Source of the DNA: Luteimonas galliterrae
GTDB lineage: Bacteria > Pseudomonadota > Gammaproteobacteria > Xanthomonadales > Xanthomonadaceae
DNA: 64,000 nucleotides
Assembly: GCF_023374055.1 (NCBI RefSeq)
Contig: NZ_JAMBEP010000001.1
Coordinates: 744,001-808,000 of the forward strand
Reading direction: 5' to 3'
Position numbers and translations under genes: made by a program. Positions 42,715-51,790 of the stretch are shown here, in pieces. Positions within the stretch are counted from its first letter, which is position 1. Every line of letters begins with the position of its first letter. A model generated the notes under the pieces. The model was given only the letters and a program-made list of their open reading frames with translations, had not been told where the DNA came from and ran no database searches.

Positions 42715-43592
42715 GCAAGACCGAAGCCTGGCTGCATGCGCCGCACGATCCTCGCGATCCCAATCCCTGGCTCGCGCTCTATCTCGATGCCAGCGGACCC
42801 TTGGCGGACGAAGTCAAACGCGCCTGGCTGTCGGATGCCGCTTCCCGTTCGCGGCAATTCGTCCTGCCGGTGGTGCGGCCGCTGGCGCGGCTGGCGATCG
42901 TGCTGATCCAGCTGCTGAAGATCGTGATGCCGAACGATCTGACCTCGTCGCGGATCCTGCACCGGCTGATCGTTTGGGGCATGAAGACTTTCGTCCGTCC
43001 CGAAGCGAACTGGCTGATCCTGCGCCATTTCCACCTCGGCTCGCAGGTGCTGGCCTTCATCGGCGCCAATGCGCTACCTGGGCAGACGCTGCCGTCTCAT
43101 CCGCTGAAACCTGCCGATATCGACGCGCTGCGCGACGACGTCTTCCTGCAGCACGACCTGAACCTCTTCAATTTCGTGATCAACCTGAACCGCGCGCTCG
43201 GCGGGAAGCCGATCGAACCGCCGGCGCGGCCGGATTTCTCGATGATCGACCAGCCGCCGCTGCGCCTGCAGGACATGCCGGACCGCTGGACCAATTTCAT
43301 CGACCTGCAGACCGCGATCGAGGTCTACACGCCGGTGTACCAATTGTTCCTGACAGACAACGATTTCTGGCGCGCGACCAATTCGCTGCAGCTGGACGAG
43401 GTGATCGGCATTTATGCGGCGACGCTGCTGAAGAAGCCGGAGTATCTGGTCTTCCTCAACAACAAGCATCCGCTGGTGCCGTTGACCACGTTGCGGGCCG
43501 GGTTCCGGCTGGTGCTGCATGGATTGTCGACCGAGATGCTGCATGCGTTGTTGAGCCGCGCGAAAGCCGAGCAAGCCGCCAGCTCTTCGTAA
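42711..43592 (+). CDS. Uncharacterised protein coupled to the KAS III-HDO fusion
   Basis: 293 aa from a GTG start overlapping the previous stop (GTGA). I do not recognise the family. One hydrophobic stretch at about 48-72 (FVLPVVRPLARLAIVLIQLLKIVMP) may attach it to the membrane; the rest is soluble, with the segments EANWLILRHFHLGSQVLAFIG and VFLQHDLNLFNFVINLNRAL, and a C-terminal helical part (LHGLSTEMLHALLSRA). The His/Asp pattern H-x3-S and QHDLN could be metal or catalytic residues, but this is speculation. Strict coupling suggests it acts on, or carries, the product of the fusion enzyme. Its last codons (SSS, stop) lie inside a repeat arm. Confidence 0.7.
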   Translation: MSKTEAWLHAPHDPRDPNPWLALYLDASGPLADEVKRAWLSDAASRSRQFVLPVVRPLARLAIVLIQLLKIVMPNDLTSSRILHRLIVWGMKTFVRPEANWLILRHFHLGSQVLAFIGANALPGQTLPSHPLKPADIDALRDDVFLQHDLNLFNFVINLNRALGGKPIEPPARPDFSMIDQPPLRLQDMPDRWTNFIDLQTAIEVYTPVYQLFLTDNDFWRATNSLQLDEVIGIYAATLLKKPEYLVFLNNKHPLVPLTTLRAGFRLVLHGLSTEMLHALLSRAKAEQAASSS

Positions 43593-43672
43593 GAGCGGCT
43601 TCAGCCGCGAGCTTCTTGTGCCGAACGATCGCGATTGGTAAAGCTCGCGGCTGAAGCCGCTCTTACGAAGAG
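43581..43672. repeat. REP-like palindrome, copy 3
   Basis: AGCTCTTCGTAAGAGCGG...CCGCTCTTACGAAGAGC around the GAGCGGCTTCAGCCGCGAGC core. The stop codon of the preceding gene is within the left arm. Convergent gap with the OmpA-like gene. Confidence 0.9.
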
Positions 43673-43696
43673 CAGAGCCCTCGCTTCCGGAATGCC

Positions 43697-43727
43697 AAAA
43701 AAACGGGCCGCAAAAGCGGCCCGTTTT
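43697..43727 (-). terminator. Rho-independent terminator of the OmpA-like gene
   Basis: Minus strand AAAACGGGCCGC-TTTT-GCGGCCCGTTTT followed by TTTGG, 24 bp after the stop at 43752. Confidence 0.85.
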
Positions 43728-43751
43728 GCTGAGGAAGATTGCCCCTCGGCG

Positions 43752-44489
43752 TTACGACCGCACCGGCACCAGCGTGATCTCCACGCGCCGGTTCTGCGCG
43801 CGTCCCGATTCGGTATCGTTGCTCGCGATCGGCCGCGACTCGCCCGCGCCTACGATGATGAAGCGGTCGCGCATCACGCCGCGGCTCATCAGGTAATTGC
43901 CGACCGCATTGGCGCGGCGCTCGGACAGCGCCTGGTTGTAGCTGTCCGTGCCGACGCTGTCGGTGTGGCCGGCCACTTCGATGATGGTCTGGTTGTATTC
44001 CTGCAACGTGTTGGCGACGTTGTCGAGCACCGGATAGAAACCGGGATCGAGGTTGGAACTGTCGAAGCCGAACGTGATGCCGCTGGGCATGTTGAGGGTG
44101 ATGTTGTCGCCCTGGCGGACCACGTCCACGCCGCTGCCGGCGGTGCGCTCGCGCAGGATCTTCTCCTGGCGGTCCTGGTAGGCGCCGATGGCGCCGCCGG
44201 TAAGGCCGCCGACGCCCACGCCGACCAGGGCGCGCTGGCGCCGCTCGGTGGCGTCGCCGCCGCTGAGCAGGCCCGCAGCCGCGCCGATGGCCGCGCCGAT
44301 CAGTGCGCCCTTGCTGGTTTTGCTCATGCCGCCCTGCTGCTGCGGCTGGCCTTGCTGACCTTGCGGCGGAGGAGGCGGCTGGTTGCCGTAATAGCCGCCG
44401 TTGTAGCCGCCGCCGGTGCTCATGCAGCCCGTCAGCAGCATGCTTCCCGCTACCGCCATCGCTATTGCGGATTGCTTGAACAAGTTCAT
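43752..44489 (-). CDS. OmpA-family outer membrane lipoprotein with glycine zipper (YiaD-like)
   Basis: 245 aa. Lipoprotein signal with lipobox LLTGC (Cys about 22), then a Gly/Pro/Gln-rich stretch, a glycine-zipper segment (GALIGAAIGAAAGLLSGG, then GVGGLTGGAIGAYQD), and a C-terminal OmpA domain that binds peptidoglycan (ITFGFDSSNLDPGFYPVLDNVA, VAGHTDSVGTDSYNQALSERRA, GESRPIASNDTESGRAQNRRVEI). It links the outer membrane to the wall. Single-gene unit with its own terminator. Confidence 0.93.
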   Translation of the reverse strand: MNLFKQSAIAMAVAGSMLLTGCMSTGGGYNGGYYGNQPPPPPQGQQGQPQQQGGMSKTSKGALIGAAIGAAAGLLSGGDATERRQRALVGVGVGGLTGGAIGAYQDRQEKILRERTAGSGVDVVRQGDNITLNMPSGITFGFDSSNLDPGFYPVLDNVANTLQEYNQTIIEVAGHTDSVGTDSYNQALSERRANAVGNYLMSRGVMRDRFIIVGAGESRPIASNDTESGRAQNRRVEITLVPVRS

Positions 44490-44598
44490 ATGACGCTCCT
44501 CGTCGTTGGGAGTGGATTTCGCGCCGACAAGCTAATCACGTCGGCGTCGCCGGCGGGTGACGGGACCCCAAACGTCGGAATCGCCGCATACGCCCCGT

Positions 44599-46071
44599 TC
44601 AGCCGATGTCGGCCATCAGCGCTTCGGCGGAGACCGAATCCATCGAACGGTCCCAATCGCCCATCAGCGACAGGTACAGCAGCTTGTCGAACTCGGCGCC
44701 GAAGCGGCGGATCACCGCGTCCGGATCGGGGATCAGCTTGGCGTCGGCGATCAGGCCGAAATGGACGCGGCCGTTGTAGCTGAGGATCGAGATGCCGATG
44801 CCGATCGAGCCGGTTTGCGGCACCCAGAACATCATCTCGCGCAAAGTGCAGCCCGCCATGTACAGCGGCTGCTGCGGGCCCGGCACATTGGTCGCCACCG
44901 CGCTGGCCTTGCGGCTGAACAACTCCAGAGCGACGCCCTGGACGGCAGCCGGCGCCATGCCTAAAGCCGCCAATAGCCCAAATGCAACAATAGCTTGGCG
45001 TGAGTTCTTCAACTGGTTCATGCACTCCGCGACGTGTTCGAGCCGACGGATCGGATTGCCCTCCCCGACCGGCAGATCGAGGAAGACCAGGCCGAAATGG
45101 TTGCCGAGCTTGCGTGCGTGTTCGAGCGGTCGCAGGTTCACCGGCACCGTGGCGCGCAAGGTCATGCCGTCGACATCGTCGCCGCGCTCCCGCATGTAAT
45201 CGCGCAGTGCACCTGCGGCGGCAGCCATCAGCACGTCGTTGACAGTGCAATCGCAGGCGCGGCCGACCGCCTTGACCTCTTCAAGGTCCAGCGGCGGCGC
45301 CCAGGCCACGCGCTTGCTGACGCCGAGCTTGCCGCGCAGCATCGACGGCGGGTCGTCCGGCAGCGACAGCGCATGGAGCAGCTCGCGCGCGATCTCGCCG
45401 CCTTCCTTGGCCAGCATCGCCGCCAGCGTCGGATCGCGGTACATCTCCATGCCTTTTTCGAGGACCTTGCCGCCGAGCTTGCTGTAGCGCGCGACCGCCC
45501 CGACCCGGCGCGCGACTTCGGCGCCGTCCTGCTTCAACCATGCCTTGTCGAGTTCGCTGCGCTTGTCGGGCACGGCCTTGGTGTCGGTCAGCGACAACAG
45601 CACCTGCACCAACGCGATGCCGTCGGCGTAGCTGTGGTGGATGCGCGCCACCAGCGCGGAGCCGCCTTCGTATTTTTCGACCAGATGGAATTGCCAGAGT
45701 GGCCTGGACTTGTCGAGCGGACTGGAGGCCAGCTGGCTTACGAAACGTTCCAAAGCCTTCTTGTCGGCGCGTCCGGGCAGCGCCGCCAGCTGCACGTGCC
45801 AGTCGAGATCGAAATGCTCGTCGTCCTGCCAGGACGCGCCGGCGGCGGCATCGACGGCCTTTTGGCGGAAGCGAGCGTAATCCAGGAAGCGGTGCTCGAT
45901 GACGCTCTTGAGCTTGGCCAGCGCCATCGGCTCGGCGAACATCAGCACGCCGGTGATCATCATCGGGTTGGTCGGGCGCTCCATGCGCAGCCATGCCGTA
46001 TCGACGCGCGACATGGCCTCTTTGCGCCGGGCCCGTTTGCGGACCGGTTTGACTGCGCCCTGCTTGGGCAT
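44599..46071 (-). CDS. Wax ester synthase / diacylglycerol acyltransferase (WS/DGAT)
   Basis: 490 aa. The acyltransferase active site HHSYADG (HHxxxDG) lies near residue 145; the N-terminal MSRVDTAWLRMERPTNPMMITGVL and the C-terminal NVPGPQQPLYMAGCTLREMMFW with GIGISILSYNGRVHFGLIAD are family blocks. It esterifies long-chain alcohols or diacylglycerol with acyl-CoA to make storage wax or triacylglycerol. Peripheral membrane, no signal peptide. It stands alone between the OmpA-like gene and the photolyase gene. It lies 1 kb from the ketosynthase operon but on the other strand, so any link is only suggestive. Confidence 0.93.
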   Translation of the reverse strand: MPKQGAVKPVRKRARRKEAMSRVDTAWLRMERPTNPMMITGVLMFAEPMALAKLKSVIEHRFLDYARFRQKAVDAAAGASWQDDEHFDLDWHVQLAALPGRADKKALERFVSQLASSPLDKSRPLWQFHLVEKYEGGSALVARIHHSYADGIALVQVLLSLTDTKAVPDKRSELDKAWLKQDGAEVARRVGAVARYSKLGGKVLEKGMEMYRDPTLAAMLAKEGGEIARELLHALSLPDDPPSMLRGKLGVSKRVAWAPPLDLEEVKAVGRACDCTVNDVLMAAAAGALRDYMRERGDDVDGMTLRATVPVNLRPLEHARKLGNHFGLVFLDLPVGEGNPIRRLEHVAECMNQLKNSRQAIVAFGLLAALGMAPAAVQGVALELFSRKASAVATNVPGPQQPLYMAGCTLREMMFWVPQTGSIGIGISILSYNGRVHFGLIADAKLIPDPDAVIRRFGAEFDKLLYLSLMGDWDRSMDSVSAEALMADIG

Positions 46072-46144
46072 TGCATGCTCCCGCTGGCAATGCGGTCAGT
46101 GAATCACGGCCTCGGATGACGGTCAACGCGACTCGGCCTGCTCT

Positions 46145-46226
46145 TGTAGGAGCGGCTTCAGCCGCGAGCCCTGCCTGCCCATAAGAATGTGTAACGAGAA
46201 GCTCGCGGAAGCCGCTCCTACGAAGA
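46145..46226. repeat. REP-like palindrome, copy 4
   Basis: Left arm GTAGGAGCGGCTTCAGC; the right arm lacks the CTG triplet (GCTCGCGGAAGCCGCTCC). The photolyase stop codon (46218-46220) lies inside the right arm. Confidence 0.88.
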
Positions 46227-47645
46227 GCGGAGCGTCAAAGCGCGATAGGCCGCCAGCGCGGCGTCGCGGCCTTTGGCCAGGTCCACGATCGGCTTGCTTG
46301 GATAATGCGGTGCGTAAGTCGCGGCCAGGTGCGGATGCAACCATGGCGCGAATTTCGCCGGCACCGGCAAGGCCGCAAGCTCGGGCACCCACTTTGCGAT
46401 GTAGGCACCGTCCGGATCGAACTTTTCGGCCTGCACCACCGGATTGAAGACGCGGAAGTAAGGCGAGGCGTCGGCGCCGGTGCCGGCGACCCATTGCCAA
46501 CCCAGCGTGTTGTCGGCCAGATCGGCGTCGACCAGCGTGTCCCAGAACCAGCGCGCGCCCTCCAGCCAGTGCTGACGCAGGTGCTTGCACAGATAGCTGG
46601 CGACGACCATCCGCGCGCGGTTGTGCATCCAGCCCGTCTGCCACAGCTCGCGCATGCCGGCATCGACGATCGGCACGCCCGTCGCGCCCGAACGCCAGGC
46701 TTCGGTCTGGCGCGGATTGCGCCGCGCCCAATCGAACTTGTCGAACCGCGGGTTGAGGTTGCGATCGACCGTATCGGGGAAGTGATGCAGCAGATGGTGG
46801 GCGAATTCGCGCCAGCCCAGTTGGCGAATGCAGGTGTCGATATCGGCTGCCATGCCCGCAGAGCGCACGTCTTCCAGCACGGCGATCACGCGCCACGGCG
46901 CGATCTCGCCGAAATGCAGATGCGGCGACAGGCGCGAAGTGCCGATGCGGTCGGGGCGATCGCGCTGTTCGCGATAGCCGTGCAGCGCGCCGTCGACGAA
47001 GGCCTCCAGCGCTTCGCGCGCACCCGCCTCGCCCGGCGACCATTGTCGCCAGAAGTTTTCGTCCCAACGCTGCGACGGGAACAGTTTCAGCACGTCCAGC
47101 GCGACGCCGTCGGGCCCTTCTTCCGTTTCTTCGATGCGCTTGGGCGCATCGTGCACCGCTTGCGGCCGCCATGCGGCGAGCGCAGCGCGCCAGAACGGCG
47201 CGAACACCTGGTAGGGCCCGCGTTCTCGGGTCTGCAACGTCCAGGGCTCGAACAGCAAGCTGCCGTTGAAGCTCTCGGCGCGGAGGCCTTGCGCGCGCAG
47301 CGTCTTCTTGATCGCCGTGTCGCGTTTCTCGATGGCGGGCTCGTAACGGCGATTCCAGAACACGCCCTCGGCATCGCAGGCCATCAGCAAGGTCTGCAGC
47401 GTCGGCAAAGTCGGGCCGAAGAACAGGCGCAGCCGCGAACCGCGCTGGCGCAGATCCGCATCCAATGCCGCCAGCGAACGGTGGCGCCAGGCATCGGAGG
47501 CCGCACCGGGCGCCCAGCCGCCCTCCTCGTCCGGCGCGTGGATGTAGATGCAGATCGGCACGTAGCCGTCGTCCAGCGCGGCCTGCAGCGCCGGGTTGTC
47601 GGCCAGGCGCAAGTCGTTGCGGAACCAGACCAGGGCGTTGGGCAT
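46218..47645 (-). CDS. phrB: Deoxyribodipyrimidine photolyase (class I)
   Basis: 475 aa. Antenna-binding Rossmann domain (ALVWFRNDLRLADNPAL), then the FAD domain with TSRLSPHLHFGEIAPWRV, GWREFAHHLLHHFP, GVPIVDAGMRELWQTGWMHNRARMVVASYL and DTLVDADLADNTLGWQWVAGTGADASPYFRVFNP. It repairs cyclobutane pyrimidine dimers using blue light. Full length. The last codons fall in a REP-like repeat, so the C-terminus (RSS) is repeat-derived. Downstream of alr on the same strand (52 bp). Confidence 0.95.
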   Translation of the reverse strand: MPNALVWFRNDLRLADNPALQAALDDGYVPICIYIHAPDEEGGWAPGAASDAWRHRSLAALDADLRQRGSRLRLFFGPTLPTLQTLLMACDAEGVFWNRRYEPAIEKRDTAIKKTLRAQGLRAESFNGSLLFEPWTLQTRERGPYQVFAPFWRAALAAWRPQAVHDAPKRIEETEEGPDGVALDVLKLFPSQRWDENFWRQWSPGEAGAREALEAFVDGALHGYREQRDRPDRIGTSRLSPHLHFGEIAPWRVIAVLEDVRSAGMAADIDTCIRQLGWREFAHHLLHHFPDTVDRNLNPRFDKFDWARRNPRQTEAWRSGATGVPIVDAGMRELWQTGWMHNRARMVVASYLCKHLRQHWLEGARWFWDTLVDADLADNTLGWQWVAGTGADASPYFRVFNPVVQAEKFDPDGAYIAKWVPELAALPVPAKFAPWLHPHLAATYAPHYPSKPIVDLAKGRDAALAAYRALTLRSS

Positions 47646-47697
47646 GGCGCAGTATCGCCAAGCCCCGTGCAGGCCGCATCAGCGCCCGCGGCCCGGC

Positions 47698-48816
47698 TCA
47701 GGCCTGGCGGTATTCGCGCGGGATGCGCTCGTTCAGGCCGACCAGCACTTCGTATGGAATCAGGCCCGCGGCCTGTGCGAGCGATTCGGCCGCGATCGCG
47801 GCGTCGCCCTGCGCGCCGATCAAGACGACTTCGTCCTCGTTCCAGGCGCTGTCGCTGCCGATGTCGACCATGAACTGGTCCATGCAGATCCTGCCGACCA
47901 CGGGATAGACGTGGCCCCGGATCAGTACCTGTCCGCGCGAAGAGAGGCCGCGCGGGTAGCCGTCGCCGTAGCCGATCGGCACGGTCACTACGCGGGTGTC
48001 GTGAGCCGGCGCCCAGGTGGCGCCGTAGCTGACCGGATTGCCGGCTTTGACCACCTTGAAGTACACGACTTGCGAGACCAGCGATAGCGCCGGCTTCACC
48101 GCCACGGCGGGCCGCGAGGCGGGATCGGGCAGCACGCCGTACAGCACGATGCCCGGGCGCACCATGTCCAGATGGGTCTGCGGAAAATGCAGCACGCCGC
48201 CGGAATTGGCCAGGTGGCGCAGTGGCATCGGCGCGCCGATCCGGTTGAAATGCTCGCAGGCTTCGAGGAAGCGCTCGAGCTGCAAGGCCGTCATCGGCGA
48301 AACCGGATCGTCGGCGCAGGCCAGGTGCGAATACACGCCCTTGACCACGCACCATTGCGACGCCGCGGCAGCTTCGATGAAAGGCCCGGCGGAATAGCTG
48401 TGCACGCCGATGCGTTCCATGCCGGTATCGACCTTCAGATGTATCACGGCCTTGCGCCCCAAGGCCTCGGCGGCCGCTTCGACCTGACGGAGCTTGTCGA
48501 CCGAAGACACTGTGATCTCGAGATCGTGCGCGATGAACTGCGCCGCCTGCGGCCCGAAGATGCCGCCCATGACCAGGATCGGCGCCGTGATGCCGCCTCT
48601 GCGCAGGGCGATGCCCTCCTCCAGGAACGCGACCCCCAACGCGTCCACGCCCTGCGTTTGCAGATGCGCCGCCACGGGCACCAGCCCATGCCCGTAGGCG
48701 TTGGCTTTGACGATGCCCATCACCGGCACGCCGACATGCGCACGGATGCTGCGCAGGTTGAAGGCCAGGCGGTCGAGGTCGACCACGATGCGGGTGGGCC
48801 GGGAGGGATCGCTCAT
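47698..48816 (-). CDS. alr: Alanine racemase
   Basis: 372 aa from ATG 48816 (MSDPSRPTRIVVDLDRLAFN). Fold-type III PLP enzyme: PLP Lys in MGIVKANAYGHG (about residue 35), LKVDTGMERIGV, GVYSHLACADDP, the catalytic Tyr in PVSYGATW, and VGRICMDQFMVDIG. It makes D-alanine for peptidoglycan. In the dnaB-KTSC-alr-phrB run of minus-strand genes, 156 bp after the KTSC gene. Confidence 0.95.
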   Translation of the reverse strand: MSDPSRPTRIVVDLDRLAFNLRSIRAHVGVPVMGIVKANAYGHGLVPVAAHLQTQGVDALGVAFLEEGIALRRGGITAPILVMGGIFGPQAAQFIAHDLEITVSSVDKLRQVEAAAEALGRKAVIHLKVDTGMERIGVHSYSAGPFIEAAAASQWCVVKGVYSHLACADDPVSPMTALQLERFLEACEHFNRIGAPMPLRHLANSGGVLHFPQTHLDMVRPGIVLYGVLPDPASRPAVAVKPALSLVSQVVYFKVVKAGNPVSYGATWAPAHDTRVVTVPIGYGDGYPRGLSSRGQVLIRGHVYPVVGRICMDQFMVDIGSDSAWNEDEVVLIGAQGDAAIAAESLAQAAGLIPYEVLVGLNERIPREYRQA

Positions 48817-48972
48817 CGCGCCGACTCGAAGCGGCCGACCGAGCAACGGACCGAAGTTGCGGCGCGGGACATGGAAGCGACGTGGGCGGAGGCAGGTCTG
48901 GCCATGCCGCCATTGTAATGTCCCGTGCCGCGCCGCTTCAGCTCTTCGTAAGAGCGAGGCTGTGCGGCGGAC

Positions 48973-49185
48973 TTACCGCTGTTCGTACTGGAAGCCCGCA
49001 TCGCGGATGTGGTCGCTGAAGAATTCCCCGTGCGAAGCCGCGGTCATCAGCCCGGCATACACCGTCTCCGGCACATCGAAATAACGGTAGACCTTGCCGC
49101 TGTTGAACTCGATCTCCAGGATGCGCCGGTCCGGGTCGTAGCCCACGCTACGCAGCGCATCCGATTCGACCTGCTCCCGGCGCAT
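48973..49185 (-). CDS. KTSC domain-containing protein
   Basis: 70 aa, a single KTSC domain: SVGYDPDRRILEIEFNSGKVYRYFDVPETVYAGLMTAASHGEFFSDHIRD. The family is small and uncharacterised, sometimes fused to RNA- or tRNA-related enzymes. It starts 3 bp after the dnaB stop, so it is probably co-translated with the helicase. Downstream, 48939-48970 holds a fragment of the REP-like family. Confidence 0.9.
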   Translation of the reverse strand: MRREQVESDALRSVGYDPDRRILEIEFNSGKVYRYFDVPETVYAGLMTAASHGEFFSDHIRDAGFQYEQR

Positions 49186-49188
49186 GGC

Positions 49189-50661
49189 CTATTCGAAGCT
49201 GCCCACCGAATCGTGGGCCAGGTTGTCGAAGCGGGTGTATTCGCCGAAGAACTTCAGCTTGATCGCTCCGGTCGGGCCGTTACGCTGCTTGCCGATGATG
49301 ATTTCGGCCAGGCCCTTGTCCGGCGAGTTTTCCTTGTTGTAGTACTCGTCGCGGTAGATGAAGACGATCAGATCCGCGTCCTGCTCGATCGCGCCCGATT
49401 CGCGCAAGTCGGCCATCACCGGGCGCTTGTCGGTGCGCGTTTCCAGCGAGCGGTTCAGCTGCGACAGCGCGATCACCGGTACGTTGAGCTCCTTGGCCAG
49501 CGCTTTCAAACCGCGCGAAATCTCCGAGATTTCGGTGGCGCGGTTCTCGCTGTTGCCGGGCACGGCCATCAGTTGCAGGTAGTCGATCACGATCAGGCCC
49601 AGGTCGTGCTCGCGCTTCAGGCGGCGCGCCTTGCTGCGCAGCACTTCCGGCGACAATGCCGGGGTGTCGTCGATAAACACCTTCACTTCGCGCAGCTGGC
49701 GGATGGCGCTGGTGACTCGGCTCCAGTCCTCGTCCTCCAGCTGGCCGGTGCGCAGGCGGGTGGCGTTGACGCGGCCGACCGAGGAGATCAGGCGCAGCGC
49801 CAGCTGGCTGGCCGACATTTCCATCGAGAACACGGCCACCGCCTTCTTGGTCTTGAGCGCGGCGTATTCGGCCATGTTCAGCGCCAGCGTGGTCTTGCCC
49901 ATCGACGGGCGCGCGGCCAGGATCACCAGATCCGTAGGCTGCAAGCCGGCGGTCATGTCGTCGAACTCGGTGTAGCCGGTCGGCAGGCCGGTGATGCTGC
50001 CGCCGTTGGCGTAGCGCGTCTGCAGTACGTCGAAGGCTTCGGACAGCGCCTTGTGCACGCTGGTGAAGTCGCTGCGCCCGCGCGCGCCGGCCTCGGCGAT
50101 GGCGAACACGTCCTGCTCGGCCTTGGCCAGGATCTCGCTGCTGTCGCGGCCTTCGGGCTGGAAGCCGTCGTTGACGATGCCGGTGCCCACATCGATCAGC
50201 TTCCGCAACACCGCCTTGTCGCGCACGATCTCGGCGTAGGCGGCGATGTTGGCGGCCGAAGGCGTGGTGCTGGCCAGTTCGACCAGATAGGCGCCGCCGG
50301 CGACCTGCTCGATCAGGCCCTGCGATTCGAACCATTCGCCCAGGGTGACCGCGTCGTAGGGCCGATTGCGCTCGGCCAGTTCGCGGATGGCGCGGAAGAT
50401 CAACTGATGGTCGCGACGGTAGAAGTCGTGGTCGGTGAGCTGGTCGGCGATGCGGTCGAAGGCATCCGGCGCCAGCATCAGGCCGCCGAGCACCGCCTGT
50501 TCGGCTTCGACCGACTGCGGCGGCACGCGGAGCTGCTCGATGCGGCTGTCGCCACGGTCGTTGCGGAGGTCGTTGCGGAAACCGGGGCGTGCGGACATCG
50601 GGTTTTGGGATTCCAGAGCTCTTGAGTGGCTGACGGAGGTAAAGGGTATCGGGTCGGCCAT
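49189..50661 (-). CDS. dnaB: Replicative DNA helicase DnaB
   Basis: 490 aa from ATG 50661 (MADPIPFTSVSHSR), supported by AGGAG eight bases upstream; a shorter form from 50598 (MSARPGFRN) is possible. N-terminal domain QLRVPPQSVEAEQAVLGGLML, then the RecA-like motor with Walker A ARPSMGKTTLALNMA, Walker B LIVIDYLQLM and SRGLKALAKELNVPVIALSQLNR. Hexameric fork helicase. No intein is present. Downstream of rplI on the same strand, separated by 255 bp with a repeat. Confidence 0.96.
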   Translation of the reverse strand: MADPIPFTSVSHSRALESQNPMSARPGFRNDLRNDRGDSRIEQLRVPPQSVEAEQAVLGGLMLAPDAFDRIADQLTDHDFYRRDHQLIFRAIRELAERNRPYDAVTLGEWFESQGLIEQVAGGAYLVELASTTPSAANIAAYAEIVRDKAVLRKLIDVGTGIVNDGFQPEGRDSSEILAKAEQDVFAIAEAGARGRSDFTSVHKALSEAFDVLQTRYANGGSITGLPTGYTEFDDMTAGLQPTDLVILAARPSMGKTTLALNMAEYAALKTKKAVAVFSMEMSASQLALRLISSVGRVNATRLRTGQLEDEDWSRVTSAIRQLREVKVFIDDTPALSPEVLRSKARRLKREHDLGLIVIDYLQLMAVPGNSENRATEISEISRGLKALAKELNVPVIALSQLNRSLETRTDKRPVMADLRESGAIEQDADLIVFIYRDEYYNKENSPDKGLAEIIIGKQRNGPTGAIKLKFFGEYTRFDNLAHDSVGSFE

Positions 50662-50771
50662 CGTAGTCGCTCCTTGCCGGAAGCGTTGCAGATAACCATG
50701 TGGATAACCGGTGGGAATCGCAAATGCTGCGACGCACCCAACGGTGGCCTTCAATCGCCGTGCTCCGCTCT

Positions 50772-50851
50772 TCGTAGGAGCGGCTTCAGCCGCGAGCTTT
50801 TGTCGTCGCGATCGTCTGGCAAAAAGCTCGCGGCCGAGGCCGCTCCTACGA
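50772..50851. repeat. REP-like palindrome, copy 5
   Basis: CGTAGGAGCGGCTTCAGC and the slightly diverged complement (GCGGCCGAGGCCGCTCC) between rplI and dnaB, both minus strand. Confidence 0.88.
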
Positions 50852-50869
50852 AAAGCCACGGCCCCAAAC

Positions 50870-50895
50870 GAAACGGGCGCCTTGCGGCGCCCGTC
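50870..50895 (-). terminator. Rho-independent terminator of rplI
   Basis: Minus strand ACGGGCGCCGCAAGGCGCCCGT followed by TTCGTTT, 22 bp after the rplI stop. It should limit read-through from the ribosomal genes into dnaB. Confidence 0.8.
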
Positions 50896-50916
50896 CGTAA
50901 AAAGCTTCGAAGCGCG

Positions 50917-51372
50917 TTAGGCGGCTTCTGCTTCCACGACCACCTTCACCGGGGTTTCGACGTCGGCGTGCAGGTGCACGATGACCTCGAACTCGCCGAT
51001 GTGGCGGATGGCGCCTTCGCCCATCACCACTTCGGACTTCTCGACGGTCACGCCGGTAGCCTTGGTCAGCGCCTCGGCGATGTCGCGCGGGCCGATCGAG
51101 CCGTACAGCTTGCCTTCGGTCGACGCATTGGCATGCAGGGTCACGCTGGCGCCTTCCAGCTTGGCGCGGCGGCCTTCGGCCTCGTCGTGGATGGCCTTGG
51201 CCTTGGCTTCGTACTCGGCGCGCTTGGCCTCGAACTGGGCGATGTTGGCTGGCGTGGCCGGCACGGCCTTGCCTTGCGGCACCAGGTAATTGCGGCCGTA
51301 GCCCGGCTTGACGTTGACCTTGTCGCCAAGGTTGCCGAGGTTCACGACTTTCTGCAGCAGGATCAGTTGCAT
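50917..51372 (-). CDS. rplI: 50S ribosomal protein L9
   Basis: 151 aa. N-terminal rRNA-binding domain [40 protein letters not shown] (seen in pieces), central connecting helix [22 protein letters not shown], and C-terminal domain ending [21 protein letters not shown]. Third gene of rpsF-rpsR-rplI. Separated from rpsR by 175 bp that contain repeats, longer than usual for this operon. Confidence 0.98.
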   Translation of the reverse strand: MQLILLQKVVNLGNLGDKVNVKPGYGRNYLVPQGKAVPATPANIAQFEAKRAEYEAKAKAIHDEAEGRRAKLEGASVTLHANASTEGKLYGSIGPRDIAEALTKATGVTVEKSEVVMGEGAIRHIGEFEVIVHLHADVETPVKVVVEAEAA

Positions 51373-51429
51373 TTGATTGACTCCGTATTCGTTAGCGACG
51401 CAGAGCGCCGCAACTTAAGTTGCTGTCCG

Positions 51430-51545
51430 AAGGACGGTGGATTAAGCCCTCCCATTCAAGGAGAGGGTTGGGTGGGGATGGTTTTGCTACGTCGCGGCTC
51501 AACCATCCCCATCCCGGCCTTCCCCTTGAAGGGGAAGGAGGATTT
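51430..51545. repeat. Inverted repeat between rpsR and rplI
   Basis: GGTGGGGATGGTT (about 51472) is mirrored by AACCATCCCCATCC (about 51500), and CCATTCAAGGAGAGG by CCTTCCCCTTGAAGG at the outside. The same kind of GGAGAGGG repeat occurs at 37582 and 52560. It interrupts a ribosomal protein operon without an obvious promoter. Confidence 0.75.
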
Positions 51546-51547
51546 CG

Positions 51548-51778
51548 TTACGCGTTGTGGTTGTCCGTGTACGGGATCAACGCCAGGAAACGCGCGCGCT
51601 TGACCGCACTGGCCAACTGGCGCTGGTAGCGCGACTTGGTGCCGGTGATGCGGCTCGGCACGATCTTGCCGGTCTCGGTGAGGTTCTGGCGCAGGGTGTT
51701 GAGATCCTTGTAGTCGATCTCGACCACGCCCTCGGCGGTGAACTTGCAGAACTTGCGGCGGCGGAAAAACTTGGACAT
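51548..51778 (-). CDS. rpsR: 30S ribosomal protein S18
   Basis: 76 aa: [18 protein letters not shown] at the start and [18 protein letters not shown] near the end, the canonical S18 sequence, with a single cysteine. Partner of S6, encoded 12 bp upstream. Confidence 0.98.
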   Translation of the reverse strand: MSKFFRRRKFCKFTAEGVVEIDYKDLNTLRQNLTETGKIVPSRITGTKSRYQRQLASAVKRARFLALIPYTDNHNA

Positions 51779-51790
51779 GTCAGATGCTCC

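Noticed and set aside
48939-48970. Seventh copy of the REP-like hairpin
   Set aside because: Only about 20 bp of one arm (CTTCGTAAGAGCG) is present; too incomplete to list as an element.
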